A stretch of 22,299 nt of DNA. It comes from Leptospira sp. GTDB taxonomy: Bacteria; Spirochaetota; Leptospiria; Leptospirales; Leptospiraceae. Shown here piece after piece: positions 1 through 8,101 of this stretch. The stretch spans positions 1-22,299 of the forward strand of contig JAPZTS010000025.1 of assembly GCA_027533185.1 (NCBI GenBank). The letters run 5' to 3'. Below the pieces are notes generated by a model. The model saw only the letters and a program-made list of their open reading frames with translations. It did no database searches and was not told the origin of the DNA. Position 1 is the stretch's first letter. Each line of letters starts with the position of its first letter. The position numbers were made by a program, and so were the translations under genes.

Positions 1-451
1 AACTCCGTCTAAATTTGGACTTCCACTTTTGAGTCTCGTAGTGTGGGCCATATTTATTTTTTTTGCATTTAAAGATTTGGAAGTTCATGACCAATTGTGG
101 ATTCCCTATAGATATGTGTCTTTTTTTTGGAGAACATTACATCTTGGACTATGGGTCCTTGGCGCAGTACTTTGGTCCATAATATGCATCCAATTGTTTT
201 CAATCTATTTTAGTAAAAAATCAAACTTGGGTGATTATTTAATAGAAGCAAGCCTTCCTATATACCTACTGCACCATCCTTTATCCTTATCTTTTGCATT
301 CTTTTTCTTCCAACGAGAGGAATCAATTGAACTTAAGATGATTTTACACCTGTTCTTTGTGGTTTTTTTCTGTTTTATTATATATGAAGGCCTGATCCGA
401 AGATGGAATTTCCTGCGGATCCCTTTTGGCTTAAAACCCTTACGTTCTTGA
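1..451 (+). CDS. Acyltransferase-3-like membrane protein, C-terminal part
   Basis: Only the 3' end is present. The frame is open from base 2, so the gene begins upstream of the window, and the TTG at 29 is probably an internal codon. About 149 residues are visible, with three or four hydrophobic helices. One segment reads SLPIYLLHHPLS, which resembles the last-helix region of acyltransferase-3 / OpgC-type membrane acyltransferases (a short polar patch with His-His-Pro after a helix). Known members move acyl groups onto sugars or glycans at the inner membrane; the substrate here cannot be told. The tail is basic (LIRRWNFLRIPFGLKPLRS) and probably cytoplasmic. The stop codon lies 12 bases inside the 3' end of the convergent amine oxidase gene. 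The family call is moderate because the N-terminal catalytic histidine region is missing. Confidence 0.6.
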   Translation, partial: TPSKFGLPLLSLVVWAIFIFFAFKDLEVHDQLWIPYRYVSFFWRTLHLGLWVLGAVLWSIICIQLFSIYFSKKSNLGDYLIEASLPIYLLHHPLSLSFAFFFFQREESIELKMILHLFFVVFFCFIIYEGLIRRWNFLRIPFGLKPLRS

Positions 452-1810
452 GATAGCTTGTATAGCGGAAGACACAGCCGAATCCATGGACCCTGTATGA
501 AGTGCAAGGTGTTCACCGGCAAAGAATACCCGTTCAAAAGGTTCTGCCCATATTTCCTTGATGCCGAAACTTCCAGGAGGAAATAACGATACAAAACCAG
601 ACTTTCCTGTTGTTTTTAAGAATGAATAAAACTGGAAGGGGGATTCATTCCACAATTCGAAACCATTCATTTCCTCCATCGATAGTTTTAGGAGTGAAGA
701 TTTTTGACTGAGTGACCCTTTTTCGAAAAGTCCAGCGCGATCTCCCGTGCTTAAAGATGTGACAGCTGTTATCTGAGATCCAGATGATTCATCTCCAATA
801 TAAAAAGTTTCGCCCGGAGTTTGGGTCACTCGGTAAAATTGACCTACACTGTCATTGGGTTTGCAGAAGATAAGATTTTTTGAAATTTTTCCTGTCTGCA
901 TTCTGAGTGCTGAATAGACTAAATCCTTTGGAAGAGTGGGAGTCCATTTGATTTCTAAAACGGCATGTGTAGGAAGAGAACAAATAAGAATATTCGCTTT
1001 GATTTGTTTTCCCGAACTTAAATCCACAATTACTTGTGTTTTTTGTTGAGAAACCTTGATCGCCATATCATTTAAAATAATTTCTTCACCTGACAAACGC
1101 TTTGTTAATCCCTCAATTAAACCGGAGGCTCCCCCGGCGATCACATATTTGGGTCTAAGAGCTGACTGTGGAGTAGATAGATCATCTAATACCGATTCAC
1201 TGGAAATTTTATTTAAATCATCGCCCAAAAGACTTCGATAGACATCACTGATTGTCCGAATTTCATCTTCAGAGATACCCTGGTATCTGGCATAGGAAGC
1301 AAAATTAATTTTATCCAATCCTTGTTTTTGAGACGAATTAAGAGATTTGTGGAGTTCGATAACTTTGTTCAAGGTTTCTGCAGAAGCCGAAGAGATAGCA
1401 ATCCCCGATTTGCCTTGCGGAGAGATTGAAAACTGATCAGAGTTCCGACTGTTTTTTAGTTCGAGACCTAATTGTTTGATAAGACTTTTGATATCCCCCT
1501 GACCCTCTCCGATCCATTCACCACCTAAGTCTTGCTTGATACCCAATTCAGAATTTTCATATGTAAAGATTCTTCCGCCAAGTCTCTCCCCGCGTTCTAC
1601 TATGGTTACTTCGTAGCCAGTTGTCTTCAAAAGATAGGCACTGTACAATCCAGCCAGACCTCCTCCGAGTACTATGGCCTTTTTTTTTGCTACTTTTGCG
1701 CTGGAAGAGTCTGAGGCGGTCGAAGTTTGTCCGAATCCTGACTTTGGTATAGTGATTCCGCCAAAGACAGAGGAGAGAGCTAAGGTTTTTAGAAAATCTT
1801 TTCGTTTCAT
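440..1810 (-). CDS. FAD-dependent amine oxidase-family protein, exported
   Basis: The 456-residue protein starts with a basic stretch and hydrophobic core (MKRKDFLKTLALSSVFGG), a signal-peptide-like leader whose KRKDFLK resembles a twin-arginine motif with one Arg replaced by Lys. A Rossmann FAD-binding motif follows at residues 45-72 (VLGGGLAGLYSA, ending at acidic E72), then the GGR signature of flavin amine oxidases near residue 79 and GGEWIG near 97. Near the C-terminus, RVFFAGEHLA and GSMDSAVSSA match the second FAD-contact region. Length and domain order fit the monoamine oxidase / phytoene desaturase-like superfamily; the substrate is unknown. The ATG is preceded by an AGGGG about 10 bases upstream. 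The gene is divergent from the DISM sensor and overlaps the acyltransferase end by 12 bp. If folded in the cytoplasm, a flavoprotein would need Tat export, but I cannot check for tat genes here. Confidence 0.85.
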   Translation of the reverse strand: MKRKDFLKTLALSSVFGGITIPKSGFGQTSTASDSSSAKVAKKKAIVLGGGLAGLYSAYLLKTTGYEVTIVERGERLGGRIFTYENSELGIKQDLGGEWIGEGQGDIKSLIKQLGLELKNSRNSDQFSISPQGKSGIAISSASAETLNKVIELHKSLNSSQKQGLDKINFASYARYQGISEDEIRTISDVYRSLLGDDLNKISSESVLDDLSTPQSALRPKYVIAGGASGLIEGLTKRLSGEEIILNDMAIKVSQQKTQVIVDLSSGKQIKANILICSLPTHAVLEIKWTPTLPKDLVYSALRMQTGKISKNLIFCKPNDSVGQFYRVTQTPGETFYIGDESSGSQITAVTSLSTGDRAGLFEKGSLSQKSSLLKLSMEEMNGFELWNESPFQFYSFLKTTGKSGFVSLFPPGSFGIKEIWAEPFERVFFAGEHLALHTGSMDSAVSSAIQAISRT

Positions 1811-1892
1811 AGGTTCTTTCCCCTAAAATGTCAGGAGAAACAAAAAACGCTAGAAAAAATAAGGTACTTCGATCCAATGATTTTGTCTTTTT

Positions 1893-4022
1893 ATGCGAAA
1901 TTGGAGAATCTGTTTGAAGCGTTTAGTTTGCCCTATTTTTGTTTCTTGTTTCCTTCTACCTCTATCTTCCCTGTTCTCTGCTCCTCCCTTGGTTCTGAAA
2001 GAATCTATGGGTGGTGAGTCCATTTGGCAAAATTTACAAGTTTTAGAAGACCCAAACTTAAACTTTCCCATGGACGAGGTATTGAGTGGAGCAAAGGACT
2101 CGGCTTTCAAACAAGTCTCGTCTCCTAATTTTGGATTTTCCAAGTCCAGGTTTTGGTTCAAACTTGATGTTCAAAACCCTCGATCTGAAAAATTGGATTG
2201 GTTTTTAGAATACAATTTTCCGCTGATCGATGAGGTTGAGATTTACGGAAAAAATATTCCCAAATCAACCAAAACACTTCTTGGTGATAGTTTTCCATTT
2301 GATGAGAGGAATCGCGACTATCGAAATATCATTTTTCCACTCGAAGAAAATCCAAATTCTACTTCCACATATTATATTCGGCTTCAATCGGAATCCACGA
2401 TCCCACTCAGTATCCAGGTGTATACAAACAAAGAGATGATTCAAAAGATGAATAAAGAACAGATCATTTTTGGGCTGTTTTACGGAATCATGTTTGTGAT
2501 GGCAGCATACAATTTGTTCATTTATATTTTTACACGAGATAAAAGTTATCTTTTGTATGTATTTTTTATAAGCTCGATTTCCATGTTCCATTTTGTGAAC
2601 AATGGTCTTGCCTTTCAATACCTTTGGCCAAATTGGGTCTGGTGGGCAAATTACTCATTGCCTTTTTTTATCTGTTTTTCTAGTTTTACTGGTCTTGTCT
2701 TTGCTACAAATTTCCTTTTTCTACGAAAAAATGCCGCAAAGTTATTTCAGTTTATGATGTATTTTGCATACTTCATGGGACTAGTTGGTGTATCTACTTT
2801 CTTTTTTTCCTATAGATTTGGAATGATTCTTTCCATAGGACTGACAGTCCCATCAGCATTCATCATGATTTTTAGTGGCGTTATTGCATTCATTAAAAAG
2901 ATACGAACATCTCGTTACTATTTGATAGCTTGGTCGTTCTTTCTGTTAGGTGTGATTTTATACTCTTTAAAAAGTCTTGGAGTGTTGCCAGACAATCATA
3001 TCACTCGATGGACAATTCAAATTGGGACCGCTCTAGAAGTGATTTTACTTTCTTTAGGTTTAGCAGATCGAATCAACTACCTGTCACGAAGCCTTAAGGA
3101 AAGTGTAAGAGATCTATCTCATGCAAAAACAAAAATTGAAGAATCCGAAAAAAGATTCCGTGAAATTTTTCAAGGTTCCGAAGAAGTGATACTCATGTTA
3201 GATGAAGAATTTTCTGTTATCAATGGAAACCGTGCTCTCTCGAAAATTCTTGGGTTTCGTTTAGATGATGTTAAAGGTAAAAAACTTACAGATTTGTTAT
3301 ATAAAGGTAAAGGACACCAATCTGATTTGAATACAATCCTTGTGAATGACAAAATCACAGACCTCAAAATGACAGGAAGCATAATCAATTTTAAGACAGC
3401 TTTTGCTCAAAAGTATGTTAAAGAACCAAAAGAAATGTTATGCCGACTCCAATATGTGGTGTTTGATGAGACTAGGGAAGTAATCGCTACCCTGTCTCCA
3501 GAAATAGAAGATACAATCATCCAATTGATTGATTCAGAAAAAGTCGAACTTGCGATGAACAACTACCTCCGGAATGCGGAATTGGTATCTCAAAAAATCA
3601 CTTTCCAACTTGCGAAGTATCTAAATTCAATCGAACAAACGGAGGTTCGATCCTCAATTCGTGAGATTATCATCAATGCCGTTGAACACGGAAATCTAAA
3701 CATCAGTTTTGAAGAAAAATCCAAGGCTCTAATCGAAGGTAATTATTTAGAATTTTTACAGAAAAGACAGGAAGACCCTCGTTACCGAGATAAAAAAGTC
3801 AAAATCGAATACACATTTAATAAAGATTATGTGGCCTACAGGGTCACAGATGAGGGTAAGGGATTTGACCATAAAAAACATCTCGAGAGATCCTTAGAAA
3901 AATTGAACGAAGATAATGCGCAACATGGCCGTGGTATTCTGATGGCAAAATCAGTGTTTCAAAGGATTGAATACAATGAGAAGGGAAACCAAGTCAGTCT
4001 GATTAAGTATCTCAACCAGTAA
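1893..4022 (+). CDS. 7TMR-DISM receptor with PAS and RsbW-like ATPase domain
   Basis: A 709-residue membrane sensor. Residues 1-30 form a signal peptide, about 35-185 an extracellular beta-rich DISMED2-like domain, and 190-395 seven hydrophobic helices typical of 7TMR-DISM proteins. A short coiled linker (400-420) leads into a PAS-like domain (about 420-540). The last 150 residues are a GHKL ATPase with N-box REIIINAVEHGN (N595), G1 box VTDEGKGFD (D653) and G2 box HGRGILMAKS (G679-R680). I see no phospho-accepting H-box, so this resembles the anti-sigma kinase type (RsbW/SpoIIAB) rather than a histidine kinase. The ATG at 1893 has no Shine-Dalgarno. A TTG at 1914 has GGAGA six bases before it and gives MKRLVCPIFVSCFLLPLSS, a cleaner signal peptide, so translation may begin there (702 residues). 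The 3' end overlaps prmA by 11 bp. The output partner is not in the window. Confidence 0.88.
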   Translation: MRNWRICLKRLVCPIFVSCFLLPLSSLFSAPPLVLKESMGGESIWQNLQVLEDPNLNFPMDEVLSGAKDSAFKQVSSPNFGFSKSRFWFKLDVQNPRSEKLDWFLEYNFPLIDEVEIYGKNIPKSTKTLLGDSFPFDERNRDYRNIIFPLEENPNSTSTYYIRLQSESTIPLSIQVYTNKEMIQKMNKEQIIFGLFYGIMFVMAAYNLFIYIFTRDKSYLLYVFFISSISMFHFVNNGLAFQYLWPNWVWWANYSLPFFICFSSFTGLVFATNFLFLRKNAAKLFQFMMYFAYFMGLVGVSTFFFSYRFGMILSIGLTVPSAFIMIFSGVIAFIKKIRTSRYYLIAWSFFLLGVILYSLKSLGVLPDNHITRWTIQIGTALEVILLSLGLADRINYLSRSLKESVRDLSHAKTKIEESEKRFREIFQGSEEVILMLDEEFSVINGNRALSKILGFRLDDVKGKKLTDLLYKGKGHQSDLNTILVNDKITDLKMTGSIINFKTAFAQKYVKEPKEMLCRLQYVVFDETREVIATLSPEIEDTIIQLIDSEKVELAMNNYLRNAELVSQKITFQLAKYLNSIEQTEVRSSIREIIINAVEHGNLNISFEEKSKALIEGNYLEFLQKRQEDPRYRDKKVKIEYTFNKDYVAYRVTDEGKGFDHKKHLERSLEKLNEDNAQHGRGILMAKSVFQRIEYNEKGNQVSLIKYLNQ
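1903..1916 (+). promoter_or_regulatory. Ribosome binding site and alternative TTG start of the DISM sensor
   Basis: GGAGA at 1903-1907 lies six bases before an in-frame TTG at 1914-1916. The annotated-style ATG at 1893 is preceded by a T-rich run with no purine motif. The site therefore favours the TTG start, in line with other TTG starts in this window. Confidence 0.5.
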
Positions 4023-4944
4023 CTTTCTTTGACCAATCCAAAATCCACCATTCATTCCATTCTTTGGAATGGTTGAGAGTTCCTGGGATGTATGTATTCA
4101 ATAGATCTACAAATTGGTTTTTTTTATCGCTTACAATCCCTGAAAAAATAAATCGTTTGGTATTTACGGATGCTAGATGATGTATGTTCTGCGATAGAAC
4201 AGCAAATGTTATATTTGCAATCGCTAGATCATAAGTTCTGTCCACAAGATTTGGATTTTCGATCCCAGACTCTTCTACTCGAAATTGGATGGACTTAGGG
4301 AAATCATTTTCAAGCCAATTCGACCATGCTGCCTTTACAGCATTGGGATCAATGTCAAGGGCAAAGATTCTTTTCACTCCGAGCTTTGCGAGTCCTATCG
4401 AAAGGATTCCAGAGCCAGTTCCGATATCGCAAGCTGACTCGATAACAATCTTCTTATCGAAATACAATTCATCTAAATACTCTAATATAAGTTTTGTGGT
4501 CTCATGGTGCCCGGTTCCAAAGGCGACGCCGGGATTGATAAATATCGGAACTCCGGAATTTTTATACAGGTCCAGGGTTTTTGGTTCCTCTTTTTCCCAA
4601 GTTGGGATCACCCAAAGATTTTTGCCAATAGGAAATGGTTTATAGTATTCTTTATATGCTTCTTCGTAGTCTCGAGTTTCGATAAGTCTGGATTCGACAA
4701 AGGAGGAACCATTTGCGTGTATTTTTAAGAATATCCGAATTTTTAGTTCTTTCTCGAGTTCATCTGATTGAAGATATATTCTAATATTTGTGTTGTCTCG
4801 AATAAGACCTTGGTTTTCTTCCTTAGGCGCCTCTCCATCGAATAAGATTTCATAATAGCCTGCACATTGCAACTCATCGAGTAACACATAGAACTCATCA
4901 GATAGTGATTTTGGTAGGTTTACTTTGAGTTCTTTGTATTCCAA
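4012..4944 (-). CDS. prmA: Ribosomal protein L11 methyltransferase
   Basis: PrmA trimethylates ribosomal protein L11 in the cytoplasm using S-adenosylmethionine. The 310-residue product has an N-terminal substrate-recognition region (1-100), then the PrmA-typical INPGVAFGTGHHETT (136-150), SAM motif I DIGTGSGILSIGLA (173-186), acidic D197/D199 at the end of strand 2, and LAIANITFAVL (240-250), the motif IV region. Length fits the family. The start is TTG, with ATAGG seven bases upstream; an ATG-started alternative would lose conserved N-terminal sequence. It is the last gene of a minus-strand run, separated from the XRE-cupin gene by only three bases, so the two are almost certainly cotranscribed. 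Its 3' end overlaps the DISM sensor by 11 bp. Confidence 0.9.
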   Translation of the reverse strand: MEYKELKVNLPKSLSDEFYVLLDELQCAGYYEILFDGEAPKEENQGLIRDNTNIRIYLQSDELEKELKIRIFLKIHANGSSFVESRLIETRDYEEAYKEYYKPFPIGKNLWVIPTWEKEEPKTLDLYKNSGVPIFINPGVAFGTGHHETTKLILEYLDELYFDKKIVIESACDIGTGSGILSIGLAKLGVKRIFALDIDPNAVKAAWSNWLENDFPKSIQFRVEESGIENPNLVDRTYDLAIANITFAVLSQNIHHLASVNTKRFIFSGIVSDKKNQFVDLLNTYIPGTLNHSKEWNEWWILDWSKKVTG

Positions 4945-4947
4945 AGA

Positions 4948-5586
4948 TTAACCTATTTCATCCGAATAGTCCATGACGAGATACATCAGGGTTTCTCCAT
5001 CGGTTGGATTTGAATATTCATGAGAGACATCGGCTTTAAAGTAAACAGAGTCTTTCGGTTCTAGTTCTACAACTTTTTCTCCAACGCGTAACCTAAGTTT
5101 ACCGGATACTACAACTAAATTCTCTATCGTACCTGCTTTGTGGGGTTCTGCTACTTCATGTCCACCAGGTCTTAGAACAAGTTCATAAAACTCTGTTTTG
5201 CGGTTTCCTAAAAATGGAAAGAGAGCCCGACTTGCGAATACCTTAGAATTGGAATATAAAACTTTAGAATTTTCGGCTTTTAAAAGATGGATGCCATCTT
5301 GATTTTTTTCCTTGAGAAGTTCAGAGAATGGAACACTGAGGCCGTTTGCAATTTTCCAGAGTACTGAAATTGTCGGCACCGATTTTCCCTGTTCGATCTG
5401 AGAGAGCATCGCTCTGCTTACGCCACAGCGATTTGCCAGTTTGTCCAGGGAGAACCCTTTGGTGTGTCGGATGAGTTTTAGGTTTTCTTTGACTACATCT
5501 GTTATGTAATCACCAGATTCTCCGATCGACGGATCATTTGCATCTTCTTGGGATTGGAGTTTCGATACCATAGGGGTAGATTCCAA
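4948..5586 (-). CDS. XRE-family regulator with C-terminal cupin sensor domain
   Basis: The 212-residue product has an N-terminal helix-turn-helix of the XRE/Cro type at about residues 33-90 ([20 protein letters not shown], then [20 protein letters not shown]), followed by a beta-rich cupin from about 130 to 207 with [28 protein letters not shown] and [12 protein letters not shown]. This architecture is that of cupin-type repressors that bind a small ligand or metal; the ligand is unknown. The longest frame uses TTG at 5586, but an ATG at 5571 inside it (MVSKLQSQ) is equally acceptable; neither has a strong ribosome site. It sits between the RsmI-like gene (24 bases upstream) and prmA (3 bases downstream). 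Its targets are unknown, and autoregulation of the run would be plausible. Confidence 0.85.
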   Translation of the reverse strand: MESTPMVSKLQSQEDANDPSIGESGDYITDVVKENLKLIRHTKGFSLDKLANRCGVSRAMLSQIEQGKSVPTISVLWKIANGLSVPFSELLKEKNQDGIHLLKAENSKVLYSNSKVFASRALFPFLGNRKTEFYELVLRPGGHEVAEPHKAGTIENLVVVSGKLRLRVGEKVVELEPKDSVYFKADVSHEYSNPTDGETLMYLVMDYSDEIG

Positions 5587-5610
5587 TATAACAGAGGATC
5601 CGTCAAGTTT

Positions 5611-6297
5611 CTAACGCTTTCGGAATTCTTTTTTCTCCTCGATTACAAAAACGGGAGGGAGTTTGGGTATTCCGTTCGATTTTTGCGAAAGGTCTTTTGC
5701 AAAACCTCGGTAGGAGACCTCCGAATCCGTAGAAATGCCAAGGTTTAAAAAAACGCGCCGATCTCCTGGACCTATTTTTGCTAATGTCTCCAAAACATGT
5801 TTTGTTCGATAGGGTGTTTCGTAAAAAGCGAGGGTGGAGCCAAGCGCTAGATATTGTTTTAGTTTTAACTCGCGATCTTTTTCTTCCTTCGGCAAAAACC
5901 CTAGAAATGAAAATGGAGATGTTGCAAATCCCGAAGCTGTAAGAGCTGAAATGAGTGCCGTTGGACCTGGTGCAGAGCGTACGACAACTCCCACTTCCCA
6001 GGCTAAAGGGACAAGCCATTTGCCAGGATCTTCGAGTCCAGGACTTCCCGAATCTGAGATCAAACAGGTTTGTTTTTTTGACCGGAGTTTTGATGCAATT
6101 TCTTCCATTTCTTTTTTGGTCGAATGTTCATTGATCAGGTCAAAATCTTTATTTATTCCTAATTTTTTTAATAGGGTGGATGTGGTCCTGAATTCTTCCC
6201 CCAAGATCCAATCTGCGGACTCTAGCAACTGTTTGGTTCTTGGCGGAAGGTCTAGATCGTTCCCAATAGAATTCGAAACTAAATAGAGAAAGCTCAT
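5611..6297 (-). CDS. Tetrapyrrole-methylase-fold SAM methyltransferase, RsmI-like
   Basis: The 228-residue protein has the fold signature of the RsmI/CbiF methylases: N-terminal LYLVSNSIGN, CLISDSGSPGLEDPG near residues 77-91, SAPGPTALISALTASGF near 107-123, then FLGFLPKE and FYETPYR. RsmI 2'-O-methylates C1402 of 16S rRNA. The usual RsmI is about 270-290 residues with GTP in the DAGTP motif; this one is about 50 residues shorter and has GSP, closer to the short RsmI-like paralogues known from several phyla. An rRNA role is therefore likely but not certain. Its ATG overlaps the HAD gene stop as ATGA (6294-6297), implying translational coupling, and it has no clear ribosome site of its own. 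Confidence 0.75.
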   Translation of the reverse strand: MSFLYLVSNSIGNDLDLPPRTKQLLESADWILGEEFRTTSTLLKKLGINKDFDLINEHSTKKEMEEIASKLRSKKQTCLISDSGSPGLEDPGKWLVPLAWEVGVVVRSAPGPTALISALTASGFATSPFSFLGFLPKEEKDRELKLKQYLALGSTLAFYETPYRTKHVLETLAKIGPGDRRVFLNLGISTDSEVSYRGFAKDLSQKSNGIPKLPPVFVIEEKKEFRKR

Positions 6298-7136
6298 TTT
6301 TGGAAGAGAAAATAGGGTTGGACTTTGATTCCCTTCTGGACACAGGCTTCTACAAATTCTGGATTTCCTCTATCAATGCCCACACCAAATTTGGTTGCTT
6401 TCTGTAACATAGGATAGTCGTTGAAAGAATCTCCAAATGCAATGTCTGGATAGCGCCCAATTCTTGATTCGATTGCTTTTACTTTACCTTCACCATAGGT
6501 GTAAGGTTCGATGAGTTTTGCTGAGTATCGATTGTTGTTATCTAATTCTTGCCTCATTCCGATCACTCGATCCTTTGTTACAGGAAATTTATCGGCAATA
6601 GCAACAATTCCTGGTTCTGGAGAGGCAGTTACAATATATACATCCCACTTGTAGTAATTTAAGAAGGCGATTAGGTCTTTCATCTCAGGTTGAGGAAATA
6701 CTCCTGCGTCTCGGTCGGGATGGTTCACTTTTTTCCAAGCTCTGAGTGTTACCTCATGAAACTCTTGTTCAGTGAGACCTTGGAACAAAAAACTAGTCCA
6801 ACGGTAACCTTTTTCTATTCCAAATTCCTTCAGCTGGTATGAGTATTCCTCCCAGACCAAATGTTCTTTTTCTGAAATCGAAAGTTTTTTCTGATCTTTC
6901 CAAGTTTCTTTGTCTCGGAAGTAAAAGGAAAGATCATTCGGTAAATAGGAAAGACCTTCGGCTATAATCTGGTCCATGATTTTTTCACCAAAATCATTTC
7001 GAATCAGAGTGTTATCAAAATCGAAACAAGCAAGGCCTGGGCCTTTCGGAATCAGATTAGAGAGGAGCTGATGGATTTCATCAGTCCAACTTCTTTTAGG
7101 AAATTCTACCACTTTGTTGTTAGTCGTTAAATCCAA
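6294..7136 (-). CDS. HAD-superfamily phosphatase (subfamily IB-like)
   Basis: The 280-residue cytoplasmic protein contains motif I FDFDNTLI with nucleophile D39 and acid/base D41, motif II VYIVTASPE, a lysine before the last motif (GEGKVKAIE), and motif IV IAFGDSFNDYPML. The long helical insertion between motifs I and II is a C1-type cap like that of phosphoserine phosphatase and phosphocholine phosphatase relatives. It probably hydrolyses a small phosphomonoester; the substrate cannot be read from sequence. The start is a TTG that overlaps the 3' end of the upstream peptidase gene by 17 bp, and the stop overlaps the RsmI-like start by 4 bp, so it is embedded in an operon. Confidence 0.83.
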   Translation of the reverse strand: MDLTTNNKVVEFPKRSWTDEIHQLLSNLIPKGPGLACFDFDNTLIRNDFGEKIMDQIIAEGLSYLPNDLSFYFRDKETWKDQKKLSISEKEHLVWEEYSYQLKEFGIEKGYRWTSFLFQGLTEQEFHEVTLRAWKKVNHPDRDAGVFPQPEMKDLIAFLNYYKWDVYIVTASPEPGIVAIADKFPVTKDRVIGMRQELDNNNRYSAKLIEPYTYGEGKVKAIESRIGRYPDIAFGDSFNDYPMLQKATKFGVGIDRGNPEFVEACVQKGIKVQPYFLFQK

Positions 7137-7905
7137 TCAGACTCGTTGTCACACCTTCATCGAAGGAAGTAAGGAAATTTTCAGGATTCAGATAGACGTT
7201 GTGGTATCTCACTTCAAAATGAATATGAGGTCCAGTGGACTTTCCTGTATTGCCCGAAAAAGCAATCACTTGGCCTTTCCGGACGAGATCTCCTGCCTTC
7301 ACAAGTAACTCTTGGTTGTGACCATAGACAGTTCGGAACTGATTCATGTTGTGGTGGTAGATTTTTATCGTGTTTCCGTAATCTCCGCTGCGCCCTGCTT
7401 CTTCTACGAGTCCATCTGCCGCTGCAAGCACTAAGGAATTCTTCGGAACTGCAATGTCGACTCCCGTATGCAGAGTGTTCCAACGCCGACCAATCCGAGA
7501 TGTAATCCTTCCTTTGTTATTGGGTAGAACAGGCCAGATAAATTGGTCAATAGGAGATTCTACAGCCTCGCGGTAATGGCCTTCCTTTTCTAAATTTTTG
7601 ATGTATTCTGCAGAATAGGGTATAAAAACAGAACGTTTGAGTTTTGGGAGGTCCTTCTCGGTAAGACCATTTAAAGTAAGAACCTCAGCCTCTAGGACTC
7701 CAAATTCTGCACATTTTTCAATGAGCGATTTTTTTTCCAGTTTGAGATCTACCCAAACTCCCCATTCATTATTGTATCGCTGGAAGACGTGGTTGTCGAG
7801 AAAGATAGGTCCATTCTTTTGTTTTTGGTAGGACGCAAAAGCCGAGAAGGTGACTACGAAGAGGATCAATCCTAAAATGAGATAGTAGCTTCTTTTTCGA
7901 TTCAT
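7120..7905 (-). CDS. M23 (LytM-type) metallopeptidase with LysM-like region
   Basis: The 261-residue protein has an N-terminal membrane anchor or signal (MNRKRSYYLILGLILFVVTF), a LysM-like segment at about 58-97 (EKCAEFGVLEAEVLTLNGL, then SVFIPYS) and a complete LytM peptidase domain from about 125. Zinc and catalytic residues are visible: H146-x3-D150 (HTGVD), H196 (VYGHN) and H227-x-H229 (GPHIHFEV). It should cleave or bind peptidoglycan cross-bridges in the periplasm. The frame stays open to 8175, but I chose ATG 7905 because GAGG lies nine bases upstream and the anchor starts there; ATG 7920 is a second option. It is the first gene of the run ending with prmA. Confidence 0.87.
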   Translation of the reverse strand: MNRKRSYYLILGLILFVVTFSAFASYQKQKNGPIFLDNHVFQRYNNEWGVWVDLKLEKKSLIEKCAEFGVLEAEVLTLNGLTEKDLPKLKRSVFIPYSAEYIKNLEKEGHYREAVESPIDQFIWPVLPNNKGRITSRIGRRWNTLHTGVDIAVPKNSLVLAAADGLVEEAGRSGDYGNTIKIYHHNMNQFRTVYGHNQELLVKAGDLVRKGQVIAFSGNTGKSTGPHIHFEVRYHNVYLNPENFLTSFDEGVTTSLIGFND

Positions 7906-7947
7906 TGTATTTCGCCTCATATTTATGGTGCACTGCCAAAATCTCAC

Positions 7948-7963
7948 GACCCTCTCCTGGGTC
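7948..7963. promoter_or_regulatory. Short inverted repeat upstream of the M23 peptidase
   Basis: GACCC and GGGTC arms (5 bp) enclose a six-base spacer, about 43 bases before the peptidase ATG. On the minus strand TTGACC lies here, a possible -35 box, but no good -10 follows at the right distance. The 7906-8101 gap otherwise shows nothing recognisable and presumably holds the promoter of the five-gene run. Confidence 0.25.
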
Positions 7964-8101
7964 AAGAAATTCAAGCCACCGTTTAGGCCATGAAAAAGCC
8001 ATATATGCGACATAATCCACACTTTTTTAGGGAAAGATGTGGGGGGCACTGGACAATCGGCACGAAACCTATGTCCAGTTGGTTGGAAAAAATTTATTTT
8101 C

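Noticed and set aside
1811..1892. Promoter boxes between the divergent amine oxidase and DISM genes
   Set aside because: The best -35-like TTGGAT has only a 3/6 -10 match, too weak to call.
5834..6286. 150-residue + strand frame opposite the RsmI-like gene
   Set aside because: Shadow of a well-supported methyltransferase gene; low-complexity Ser-rich translation.
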